Below, piece after piece: positions 26,289 to 32,741 of a DNA stretch of 32,741 bases. Origin of the DNA: an uncultured Pseudomonadota bacterium (GTDB lineage: Bacteria > Pseudomonadota > Alphaproteobacteria > UBA9219). The stretch lies in contig CAIXHP010000003.1 of assembly GCA_903919315.1 (NCBI GenBank), forward strand, positions 1-32,741, in the 5' to 3' direction. Position 1 is the stretch's first letter. Each line of letters starts with the position of its first letter. A program made the position numbers and the translations under genes. The notes beneath the pieces are model-generated. The model worked only from the letters and a program-made list of their open reading frames with translations, did not search any database and was not told the DNA's origin.

Positions 26289-26555
26289 TCACGCCTCTTG
26301 GTTGCCGGTGGCGCGTTTCCGTCGGCCTTCCTGCTTGATGTCTTCGGCTTTCCACGGTGTCGGTTCGCCACTTTCCAGCCCTTCGCGGATGTCCTGCCGC
26401 AACTGTTCAAGCTTGGCGGTGCGAAACCGGTCTTGCGCCTCCATCAGCCGCAGCGCTTCGCGCACGACTTCACTGGCAGACGTGTACAGGCCGGAAGCAA
26501 CTTTTTGCCGCACCATGTCTTCAAGTTGAGGACTTAAATTGACGTTCATTGTCAT
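26289..26555 (-). CDS. parD: ParD-type antitoxin
   Basis: The 88-residue protein starts MTMNVNLSPQLEDMVRQKV, with a ribbon-helix-helix DNA-binding N-terminus (SGLYTSASEVVREALRLMEA). A charged C-terminal tail (EGLESGEPTPWKAEDIKQEG) should wrap the toxin. GAGG upstream supports ATG 26555. Gene order antitoxin-toxin with abutting ends is typical. Autoregulation through the palindrome at 26605-26621 is likely. Confidence 0.9.
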   Translation of the reverse strand: MTMNVNLSPQLEDMVRQKVASGLYTSASEVVREALRLMEAQDRFRTAKLEQLRQDIREGLESGEPTPWKAEDIKQEGRRKRATGNQEA

Positions 26556-26582
26556 GGCAACCTCGGTGGCTGGAAAGCCTTG

Positions 26583-26621
26583 ATCTTAGCGCTTTTGTCC
26601 AGCATTGGCAATAATTGACAA
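26583..26621 (-). promoter_or_regulatory. parDE promoter with overlapping palindromic operator
   Basis: On the minus strand, TTGCCA (complement of 26606-26611) and TAAGAT (complement of 26583-26588) are 17 bp apart. The palindrome TTGGCAATAATTGACAA (26605-26621, one mismatch pair) covers the -35 box, where a ribbon-helix-helix antitoxin could repress its own operon. Confidence 0.55.
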
Positions 26622-26653
26622 TGTCCTGGGGCGTTATATGCGCCTAAGCTGCG

Positions 26654-27328
26654 CTAACCGCCGGTCTGGGGGCTAAAAAAGCCGGAAATACCTGTTGCCA
26701 AGGCCCACAAAGCCAACAGCGAGAGGGCTGCGGCGGTGAAGCGGTTGATTTTGATCACGCGGCGTTCGGTAAAGCGGCTCCGCACCAGCGCGACGCTGCC
26801 GCTCAGAAGCAACCACCACAGCGCCGATCCGGTGAAAATCCCGCCGACCAACACTGAAGCCTCGATGCGGTTGCGCAGACCGCCGAAGGTCGCCACCACC
26901 GCAAGGACACCGAACAGCGTGGCCGGGTTGGTCAGGGTGATGACGAAACTGCTGAGGATGGCCCGCGCCGCGCCGCCCAGCTTGTTTTGGGCGGGGACAT
27001 CGGGCGTGTCGGCGGCGGGCTGGCGCGGCGCGTCGTGCCATGTGTGCCATGCGACGACCAGAAGGAACAGGCCGCCGAGGAGGTGGGTCCAGTGGTTGTA
27101 GTCGCGGATCATGTCGATGATCGCGGCCACGCCAAAGGCGGCAAAGGCGCTGAACAACGCGTCGGCAAACGCCGCGCCAAAGCCGCTGGCGAAGCCGATC
27201 AAAAGGCCTTTTTGCACCGTGCGGCGAATGCACAGCAGGCCGACAGGACCGACAGGGGCCGCGATCATCAGCCCCAGCAGCATGCCTCGGTACAAAACGC
27301 CGAATTCCTCGAACAACGCCAACCTCAT
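26654..27328 (-). CDS. LysE/RhtB-family amino-acid exporter
   Basis: This is an inner-membrane transporter of 224 residues with about six hydrophobic helices. The family N-terminal signature MLLGLMIAAPVGPVGLLCIR is followed by GFASGFGAAFADALFSAFAA and the conserved FVITLTNPATLFGVLAVVA. The substrate cannot be told from sequence; relatives export lysine, threonine, homoserine or other metabolites. ATG 27328 is chosen over an upstream TTG at 27343. It is on the same strand as parDE, 98 bp upstream, and divergent from the PAS gene. Confidence 0.87.
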   Translation of the reverse strand: MRLALFEEFGVLYRGMLLGLMIAAPVGPVGLLCIRRTVQKGLLIGFASGFGAAFADALFSAFAAFGVAAIIDMIRDYNHWTHLLGGLFLLVVAWHTWHDAPRQPAADTPDVPAQNKLGGAARAILSSFVITLTNPATLFGVLAVVATFGGLRNRIEASVLVGGIFTGSALWWLLLSGSVALVRSRFTERRVIKINRFTAAALSLLALWALATGISGFFSPQTGG

Positions 27329-27457
27329 TTGAACGATCCGCAACCGCGTCGCTTATGGCAGATAAACGGGGTGCGCCGCAAGCCGCGCTCCGCGCGTTTA
27401 ACTATTCTTTACCAATCACCGACTACATACAGTGGAAACTTTTTACAAGGGGCCTTC

Positions 27458-27991
27458 ATGCTCAAAAAACGGCTTCACGACGTTCGGCCCACGGGGATCG
27501 AGCGGCCTTGGACGGACGACGAGTTGATCGTCACCAAAACCGATCTGAAGGGGCATATCACTTATGCCAACGAAGTTTTTTTGCGTCTCGCGCAATTGAC
27601 GGAGGATCAGGCGCTGGGCGCGCCGCACAACATCATCCGCCATCCCGATATGCCGCGCTGCGTGTTCAAACTGCTGTGGGATACGCTGGAGGCGAAGAAG
27701 GAGATTTTCGCGCTCGTCAACAACATGGCGATGAGCGGCGACACCTATTGGGTGTTTGCGCATGTGACGCCCAGCTTTGACGCGCAGGGCAACGTGACCG
27801 GCTACCATTCCAACCGCCGCAAGCCGAAAGCCGAGCAAATCGCCGCCATCAAACCGATCTATGCCGCGCTGTTGGCCGAGGAAGGGAAGCACGCTTCGCC
27901 CAAGGACGGCATGGAAGCTGCAACGGCTCTGCTGCTCAAAACGCTTCAGGACAAGGGAATAACCTATGACGAATTCGTCTTCACTCTCTAA
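27458..27991 (+). CDS. Aer-like PAS-domain protein (sensor half of a split aerotaxis receptor)
   Basis: The 177-residue soluble protein has one PAS domain (about residues 20-125) very similar to that of Aer: [40 protein letters not shown] and [20 protein letters not shown]. Aer PAS domains bind FAD and sense redox state or oxygen. There is no membrane segment or signalling domain; a helical C-terminal extension ends in [15 protein letters not shown] at 5-nt spacing supports ATG 27458; the longer open frame upstream is not coding. It overlaps the downstream MCP gene by 26 bp, so the two probably form one receptor system. FAD binding is inferred. Confidence 0.88.
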   Translation: MLKKRLHDVRPTGIERPWTDDELIVTKTDLKGHITYANEVFLRLAQLTEDQALGAPHNIIRHPDMPRCVFKLLWDTLEAKKEIFALVNNMAMSGDTYWVFAHVTPSFDAQGNVTGYHSNRRKPKAEQIAAIKPIYAALLAEEGKHASPKDGMEAATALLLKTLQDKGITYDEFVFTL

Positions 27992-29276
27992 GGCCGCGCT
28001 GGTTCTGCAGGCCTCTGCGGTTATCCTGTTGCTGATGCTGGGCGACCGGGCGTTAAGCGATGGATTTGCGCCAACGCGCGATGATGGGGTCGCTGTGCTT
28101 GCGCTCGTCGCGGCGCTTGCGGGCGTGTGGTGGCTGCATCAGGCGCGGCGCACCGTCGAGAATTATGCGTCCGTGCTTGACGGTATGGCCAAGGGTGATT
28201 TTGAGGTGCGCGTGATTCGAATCCGCGAAGGCGGCGATCTCGGCGCGTTGGCGCACGGCATCAATCGGTTGGCCGACGTGACGGACGCTTTTGTGCGCGA
28301 GGCCAACAATTCGCTCGATGCCATCAAGCGCGGGGTTTATTACCGCAAGGTGATGGAGCCGGGGCTTCCCGGATTCTTCCTTCGCAGCGCCCGCTCTATC
28401 AATGTCGTGACGTTGGCGACCGAAGAGCGTTTTGGGCGCTTTCAGGTCAACGCCGACCGTTTCGAGGAAACCGCCAAGGTCATCGTCGAAAAGGTCGCGT
28501 CGTCGTCGGCCGAGCTTCAGCATTCGGCGGAGGCCATGCTCGCCGTCGCCGACACGACCAGTCGGCAATCGGGCGACGCGACGCAGGCTTCAAGTCAGGC
28601 ATCTCAGAACGTCGCCACCGTCGCGTCGGCCGCCGAAGAACTGTCCGCTTCCATCGCCGAAATCGATCGCCGCGTCGCGCACTCGGCCACTATCGCCGCC
28701 AAGGCGCATCAAGAAGCGATTCAGACCGACGGCTTGGTGCAGGGGTTGTCGCAGGCGGCGCAGAAAATCGGCGATGTCGTCCAGCTGATCAGCAACATCG
28801 CCAGCCAGACCAACTTGCTGGCGCTCAACGCCACCATCGAAGCTGCGCGGGCGGGGGAGGCAGGCAAAGGCTTTGCCGTCGTCGCGGGCGAGGTCAAGAA
28901 TCTCGCCAACCAAACCGCCAAGGCGACGGATGATATTACGGCGCAAGTCGGCGCGATGCAGGCCGTGACGGCTCAGGCCGTGGCCGCCATTCGCGGCATC
29001 GGCGCGACCGTCGGCGAGATCAACGAGATTTCCGCCAGCATCACCGCTTCGGTCGACGAGCAGCGTTCGGCGACGCAGGAAATCGCCCAGAACGTCCAGC
29101 AAGCCGCTGCCAGCACATCTGAGGTCACGGCCAACGTCAGCAGCGTCGGCCAAGCGGCCATCGATACCAAAAACGCTTCTTCGCAGGTGTTGGACGCGGC
29201 GCACGGGCTCAGCGCCCAAGCCGTGGCCTTGCGCACCGAGGTTGATCGGTTCCTCGTGATGGCGCGGACGAAATAA
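27966..29276 (+). CDS. Methyl-accepting chemotaxis protein lacking a periplasmic sensor domain
   Basis: The 436-residue protein has two close transmembrane helices ([20 protein letters not shown] and [18 protein letters not shown]), then a HAMP-like region ([20 protein letters not shown]). A long coiled-coil signalling domain follows, with the universal tip [20 protein letters not shown] and [16 protein letters not shown]. Only about 18 residues separate the helices, so it has no external ligand domain. There is no C-terminal CheR-docking pentapeptide (ends LVMARTK). AGGGA at about 7-nt spacing precedes ATG 27966, inside the end of the PAS gene. This supports a two-protein receptor in which the PAS partner senses and this protein signals to CheA. 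Confidence 0.92.
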   Translation: MTNSSSLSKAALVLQASAVILLLMLGDRALSDGFAPTRDDGVAVLALVAALAGVWWLHQARRTVENYASVLDGMAKGDFEVRVIRIREGGDLGALAHGINRLADVTDAFVREANNSLDAIKRGVYYRKVMEPGLPGFFLRSARSINVVTLATEERFGRFQVNADRFEETAKVIVEKVASSSAELQHSAEAMLAVADTTSRQSGDATQASSQASQNVATVASAAEELSASIAEIDRRVAHSATIAAKAHQEAIQTDGLVQGLSQAAQKIGDVVQLISNIASQTNLLALNATIEAARAGEAGKGFAVVAGEVKNLANQTAKATDDITAQVGAMQAVTAQAVAAIRGIGATVGEINEISASITASVDEQRSATQEIAQNVQQAAASTSEVTANVSSVGQAAIDTKNASSQVLDAAHGLSAQAVALRTEVDRFLVMARTK

Positions 29277-29346
29277 GGGTTTTGCCGGAAGGTGCGGCTC
29301 TGCGGCTTGCAGGCGGCGTTCCTGAACTTCCCTTTGGCCGCGTTCG

Positions 29347-29355
29347 TGCTATGAT
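29347..29355 (+). promoter_or_regulatory. Extended -10 promoter candidate before the methyltransferase gene
   Basis: TGCTATGAT (29347-29355) is an extended -10 element (TGn plus TATGAT). No good -35 lies upstream. It would place the transcript start about 30 bp before ATG 29391. Confidence 0.35.
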
Positions 29356-29390
29356 TCGCGTCTGTCCTTCGATTCCTTTTCCGCGATGTC

Positions 29391-30323
29391 ATGAAAGATA
29401 GGATTCTCTCTCTGGTCAAGCGGCACACCGGCCCGGATGCGTGGCGGCGGTGGTGCGCGTTTGTCGTGGGGGTGGCGCAGGATTATTGGAAAGACCCGAC
29501 GCCGGAGACTCGGGCCGCAGGCGCGAAGCGGGGCGCGGTCGCGCCGTCACGTCCGATTCCGGCCGGGACGCGCTGGCATGCGGATCGGATCGCTTTGATT
29601 GAGAAGATATGGGGCGTGGGTCAGGTTCTGCCGGGCGGCGAGGCGTTCCTTGATCAGATGATGGCACCCTTGGGCTTGAACGGGTCGATGAATGTACTTG
29701 ATCTGGCCGCAGGGCTTGGCGGTCCGGCGCGGAGCGTCGCAGAAACGTTTGGTGCCTATGTCGCCGGAATGGAGCCGGATGCCGAACTGGCGAAGCGCGG
29801 CATGGAGATGTCCGTTCAGCTCGGACGGTCGAAGCACGCCAGCATCGATGCCTATGACCTCGCCAAATTTGCGGCGGCCAAGCATTACGACCGCATCATG
29901 GCGCGTGAATTGTTTTACCGCATCGCCGACAAACCGAAATTCTTCAAAGCCGTGGCGGCGGGACTCAAGCCGCAGGGACATCTTGTTTTCACGGACTATA
30001 TTCTCGATCCCGAAGCGCGGGAGCAGGAGGCCGTTAAGGCATGGCTGACGCGCGAAGCGGGGGCATCGCCTTTGTCGTTGGACGAGACGACGCAGACGTG
30101 GACGAAGCTGGGCTTTGATGTTCGGGTGACGGAGGACGAAACCGTCCTGTACCGCCGCGAGATTTTGAAGGGTTTGGCGCGTTTTGCCCTGTTTTTGGCC
30201 AAACACCCGCCCGACGACGCCACCAAGCCCTTGGTGGCCGAGCAGATCGAGCTGTGGGGCGGCAGGGCGGTGGCTTTGGAACACGGACTGAAATTCTATC
30301 GGTTTCATGCCATTAAGAGTTAA
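29391..30323 (+). CDS. SAM-dependent methyltransferase of unknown substrate
   Basis: The 310-residue class I methyltransferase has the SAM loop VLDLAAGLGGPARSVAETFG (about residues 102-121), the acidic MEPDAEL on strand 2, and YRIADKPKFFKAVAAGLKPQ followed by GHLVFTDYIL. The general pattern resembles small-molecule or lipid N-/C-methyltransferases such as the phosphoethanolamine and sterol types. The N-terminus has a Trp-rich segment (DAWRRWCAFVVGVAQDYWKD) but no clear transmembrane helix. It lies just before squalene-hopene cyclase, which might suggest lipid modification. Known hopanoid methylases (HpnP) are radical-SAM enzymes and unrelated, so the link is weak. Confidence 0.75.
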   Translation: MKDRILSLVKRHTGPDAWRRWCAFVVGVAQDYWKDPTPETRAAGAKRGAVAPSRPIPAGTRWHADRIALIEKIWGVGQVLPGGEAFLDQMMAPLGLNGSMNVLDLAAGLGGPARSVAETFGAYVAGMEPDAELAKRGMEMSVQLGRSKHASIDAYDLAKFAAAKHYDRIMARELFYRIADKPKFFKAVAAGLKPQGHLVFTDYILDPEAREQEAVKAWLTREAGASPLSLDETTQTWTKLGFDVRVTEDETVLYRREILKGLARFALFLAKHPPDDATKPLVAEQIELWGGRAVALEHGLKFYRFHAIKS

Positions 30324-30354
30324 CAGCGACGAAACCAATTCGCTAAGCCAAAAT

Positions 30355-30376
30355 CCTTGAATTAACCAAGGTTTTT
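30355..30376 (+). terminator. Weak terminator candidate between the methyltransferase and shc
   Basis: CCTTG (30355-30359) and CAAGG (30367-30371) form a 5-bp stem with a 7-nt loop, followed directly by TTTTT. The stem is short, so it may only attenuate read-through. Confidence 0.33.
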
Positions 30377-30395
30377 GGGCATTCTGCGCGGTCTG

Positions 30396-32405
30396 ATGAC
30401 GATGCATGTTCCTTTATCACGTTCCGTTTACGGCAATGTCCAGCGCAAGCCGCTGGGGCTGGCGGATTCGCTTGACCAATCGGTTGCGGACGGGGCCGAG
30501 GCCTTGCTCGGTCTGCAACGCGCCGATGGCCATTGGGCCTTTGAGCTGGAGGCGGATGCCACCATTCCCGCCGAGTATATCCTTCTCGACCATTTCCTCG
30601 GCACGGTGAACCAGCCGTTGCACGAGCGTATGGCCAACTATTTGCGCGATATTCAAGAGGAGCATGGCGGCTGGCCGTTGTTCCATCGCGGCGCTTTTAA
30701 CATCAGCGCCAGCGTGAAGGCGTATTTCGCGCTGAAATGCGTCGGCGACGACGTGGACGCGCCGCACATGGCGCGGGCGCGGAAGGCTATTCTGGAGCAT
30801 GGCGGCGCGGCGACGAGCAACGTGTTCACGCGCATCCAGTTGGCTTTGTTCGGCGCGGTGCCGTGGCGGGCGGTGCCGGTGATGCCGGTCGAGATCATGC
30901 TGCTGCCGCGCTGGTTCCCGTTCCACATCAGCAAAGTGGCCTATTGGTCGCGCACGGTGATCGTGCCGTTGCTGGTTTTGATGGCGACCAAGCCGCAGGC
31001 GAAAAATCCCCGCGACGTGAAGGTGGACGAGTTGTTCGTCACGCCGCCGGAGCAAGTGGAGCGCTGGCCCGGTAACAACACCAGCGCGATCTGGACCAGC
31101 GTGTTCAGCGCCATCGACAATGTGCTGCGCTTCATCGAGCCGTACATGCCCAAGCTGCCGCGCGAGGCGGCCATTGCCAAGGCGGTGGCGTGGGTGAAGG
31201 AACGCTTGAACGGCGAAGACGGCCTCGGCGCGATTTATCCGGCGATGGCCAACGCGGTGATGATGTATCACGCGCTGGGTTTTGCTCCCGATCATCCCGA
31301 TGCGGCCATCGCGCGGCAATCCATCGACAAGATGGTGGTGGACGGGGCCAATCCGAAACATTCGCCGATCATCCCGACACCGCGCGCGCCGAGCCGCGCT
31401 TATTGCCAGCCGTGCTTGTCGCCGGTGTGGGACACGGGGCTGGCGGCGCATGCGCTGCTGGAAGCGGGGGCGGATTCTGCCGCGATCGAAAAGAGCTGCG
31501 ACTGGCTGGTGAGCAAGCAGATTTTGGATGTCGTGGGCGATTGGGCCGAATGGCGGCCGCATGTGCGGCCCGGCGGTTGGGCTTTTCAATACGCCAACCC
31601 GCATTATCCTGATCTCGACGACACGGCGGTGGTCGTGATGGCGCTTGATCGGCAGGATCGCGACAAGTACCGCGCCTCCATCGACCGCGCCGTCGAATGG
31701 GTGTTGGGGATGCAATCGAAGAATGGCGGTTGGGGCGCGTTTGACGCTGACAACACCTATCTTTATCTCAACCATATTCCTTTTGCCGACCACGGCGCGT
31801 TGCTTGATCCGCCGAGCGCCGATGTGACGGCGCGGTGTTTGTCGATGCTGGCGCAGCTCGGTTACCACAAATCGCATCCGGCGGTGGCGGCGGGCATCGA
31901 GTATCTGCGCCACGAGCAGGAGCCGGAAGGTTGCTGGTTCGGGCGCTGGGGAACCAATTATATTTATGGCACATGGTCGGTGTTGTGCGCATTGAATGCC
32001 GTGGGCATCGAGCCGATGGACGGCATGATGCGCCGCGCTGTTGATTGGCTGATCGCGAAACAACGCGCCGATGGCGGCTGGGGCGAAGACGGCGCGAGCT
32101 ATGAAGCGGGACAGCCGAAGGGCGAAGGCCCGGCCAGCACTCCGGCGCAAACCGCGTGGGCGCTCCTCGCGCTGATGGCGGCGGGCGAGGTGGATCATCC
32201 GGCGGTCGCGCGCGGCGTCGAGCATTTGACGGCCACGCAGACCGAAGGCGGCCTGTGGGAGGAAGAACCCTTTACCGCCGTCGGCTTTCCGCGCGTGTTC
32301 TATCTGCGCTATCACGGCTACAAAGCCTTCTTCCCGCTCTGGGCGCTGGCGCGGTATCGCAACCTGCAGCAGAGCAATGCGCTGCAGGTTTTGCACGGGA
32401 TGTGA
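30396..32405 (+). CDS. shc: Squalene-hopene cyclase
   Basis: This enzyme cyclises squalene to hopene/hopanol, the entry step to hopanoids that stiffen bacterial membranes. It is a monotopic membrane protein. The catalytic DxDDTA motif is present as DLDDTA (about residues 406-411). QW-type repeats recur (ALLGLQRADGHWAFELE, VLGMQSKNGGWGAFDADN, LIAKQRADGGWGED), as do CWFGRWGTNYIYGTWSVLCA and the C-terminal GFPRVFYLRYHGYKAFFPLW. The frame is open from TTG 30375. ATG 30396 or 30402 fits and gives about 669 residues, normal length. No other hpn genes are in the window. Repeat unit 3 after the gene likely serves as its terminator. Confidence 0.96.
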   Translation: MTMHVPLSRSVYGNVQRKPLGLADSLDQSVADGAEALLGLQRADGHWAFELEADATIPAEYILLDHFLGTVNQPLHERMANYLRDIQEEHGGWPLFHRGAFNISASVKAYFALKCVGDDVDAPHMARARKAILEHGGAATSNVFTRIQLALFGAVPWRAVPVMPVEIMLLPRWFPFHISKVAYWSRTVIVPLLVLMATKPQAKNPRDVKVDELFVTPPEQVERWPGNNTSAIWTSVFSAIDNVLRFIEPYMPKLPREAAIAKAVAWVKERLNGEDGLGAIYPAMANAVMMYHALGFAPDHPDAAIARQSIDKMVVDGANPKHSPIIPTPRAPSRAYCQPCLSPVWDTGLAAHALLEAGADSAAIEKSCDWLVSKQILDVVGDWAEWRPHVRPGGWAFQYANPHYPDLDDTAVVVMALDRQDRDKYRASIDRAVEWVLGMQSKNGGWGAFDADNTYLYLNHIPFADHGALLDPPSADVTARCLSMLAQLGYHKSHPAVAAGIEYLRHEQEPEGCWFGRWGTNYIYGTWSVLCALNAVGIEPMDGMMRRAVDWLIAKQRADGGWGEDGASYEAGQPKGEGPASTPAQTAWALLALMAAGEVDHPAVARGVEHLTATQTEGGLWEEEPFTAVGFPRVFYLRYHGYKAFFPLWALARYRNLQQSNALQVLHGM

Positions 32406-32447
32406 AGCCGTTCTTGCGCGCTTTCCTCGGAAAACCCCGCCTGAATC

Positions 32448-32570
32448 CCTCCCCCCCCTTGGGGGGAGGTTAGGAGGGGGGTGGGTTTCGCTTGGGGCGG
32501 AGGGTGCCGGTTCGGCGTTTACGGGACATGACCCCCCACCCAACCCTCCCCCCAAGGGGGGAGGGCTTTT
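32448..32570. repeat. Palindromic repeat unit 3 (left half of dimer B), also a likely shc terminator
   Basis: It has the same structure as units 1 and 2. The right end reads GGGAGGGCTTTTT, so the last small palindrome plus T5 (32566-32570) forms an intrinsic terminator for shc, 42 bp after its stop codon. The linker to unit 4 is 32571-32623; the period is 176 bp. Confidence 0.9.
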
Positions 32571-32623
32571 TGTGCCGTTTGTCTTCGTTTTGTCCCGGAA
32601 TCTTCGGCGGTGCTGTCCGAATT

Positions 32624-32741
32624 CCTCCCCCCTTGAGGGGGAGGCTAGGTGGGGGTGGGTTCCGTTTGGCACTAGGTCGCAAATTTGGCGTTTACGGGAC
32701 ATGACCCCCCACCCAACCCTCCCCCTCAAGGGGGGAGGGCT
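32624..32741. repeat. Palindromic repeat unit 4 (right half of dimer B), cut by the window edge
   Basis: It repeats the unit structure to the last base of the window (GGGAGGGCT). Like dimer A, it is preceded by the conserved linker core CCCGGAATCTTCGG, then TGTCCGNATT. Confidence 0.9.

Noticed and set aside
30417-32729. Minus-strand open frame of 770 codons
   Set aside because: It is antisense to squalene-hopene cyclase across most of its length, is Arg/His-rich, and begins in a repeat; a shadow of a GC-rich gene.

Overview
The window is about 33 kb of GC-rich, gene-dense bacterial chromosome, most likely from an alphaproteobacterium of Rhodospirillales type. This placement rests on gene content, not on a marker-gene search. 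The indicators are the order rsmB - rpe - heparinase-II/III-like gene; the flagellar run fliL - fliM - DUF6468-like - MotE-like - cheY - cheZ - TPR protein; hrcA, grpE, dnaK and dnaJ on one strand; and a bacterial squalene-hopene cyclase. I found no rRNA or tRNA genes, CRISPR arrays or insertion sequences.

Left part (1-6.8 kb): a MocR-type PLP-dependent regulator with possible operator repeats upstream, a small exported Lys/Thr/Ala-rich protein with its own terminator, then rsmB, a small unknown ORF, rpe and a heparinase II/III-like protein on the plus strand. greB converges on them from the minus strand. Motility block (7.0-14.5 kb, plus strand): FliL, FliM, a DUF6468-like membrane coiled-coil protein, a MotE/MgtE_N-like protein, CheY, CheZ and a secreted protein of about 1,030 residues with TPR-like repeats.

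Repair and heat-shock block (14.5-23.6 kb): nth and ogt are divergent and share a short promoter region. On the minus strand follow grpE, dnaK, dnaJ and a CPBP membrane protein. dnaK has a sigma-32-like promoter candidate and no CIRCE element. hrcA lies upstream on the same strand but is cut off from grpE by about 2.3 kb of plus-strand material: a GT9 glycosyltransferase gene with a one-base frameshift at a G6 tract, two small unknown genes in an AT-richer pocket, and a dimeric palindromic repeat that supplies the hrcA stop codon.

Right part (23.8-32.7 kb): typA, a ParDE-type toxin-antitoxin pair with a palindrome over its promoter, a LysE-family exporter, an Aer-like PAS protein overlapping a membrane MCP gene (a split aerotaxis-type receptor), a SAM methyltransferase, and squalene-hopene cyclase followed by a second copy of the dimeric repeat.

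Most genes are familiar housekeeping families. The observations most worth a second look are the two-copy dimeric repeat with a conserved linker, the insertion that splits hrcA from grpE, the frameshifted glycosyltransferase, and the split PAS/MCP receptor.
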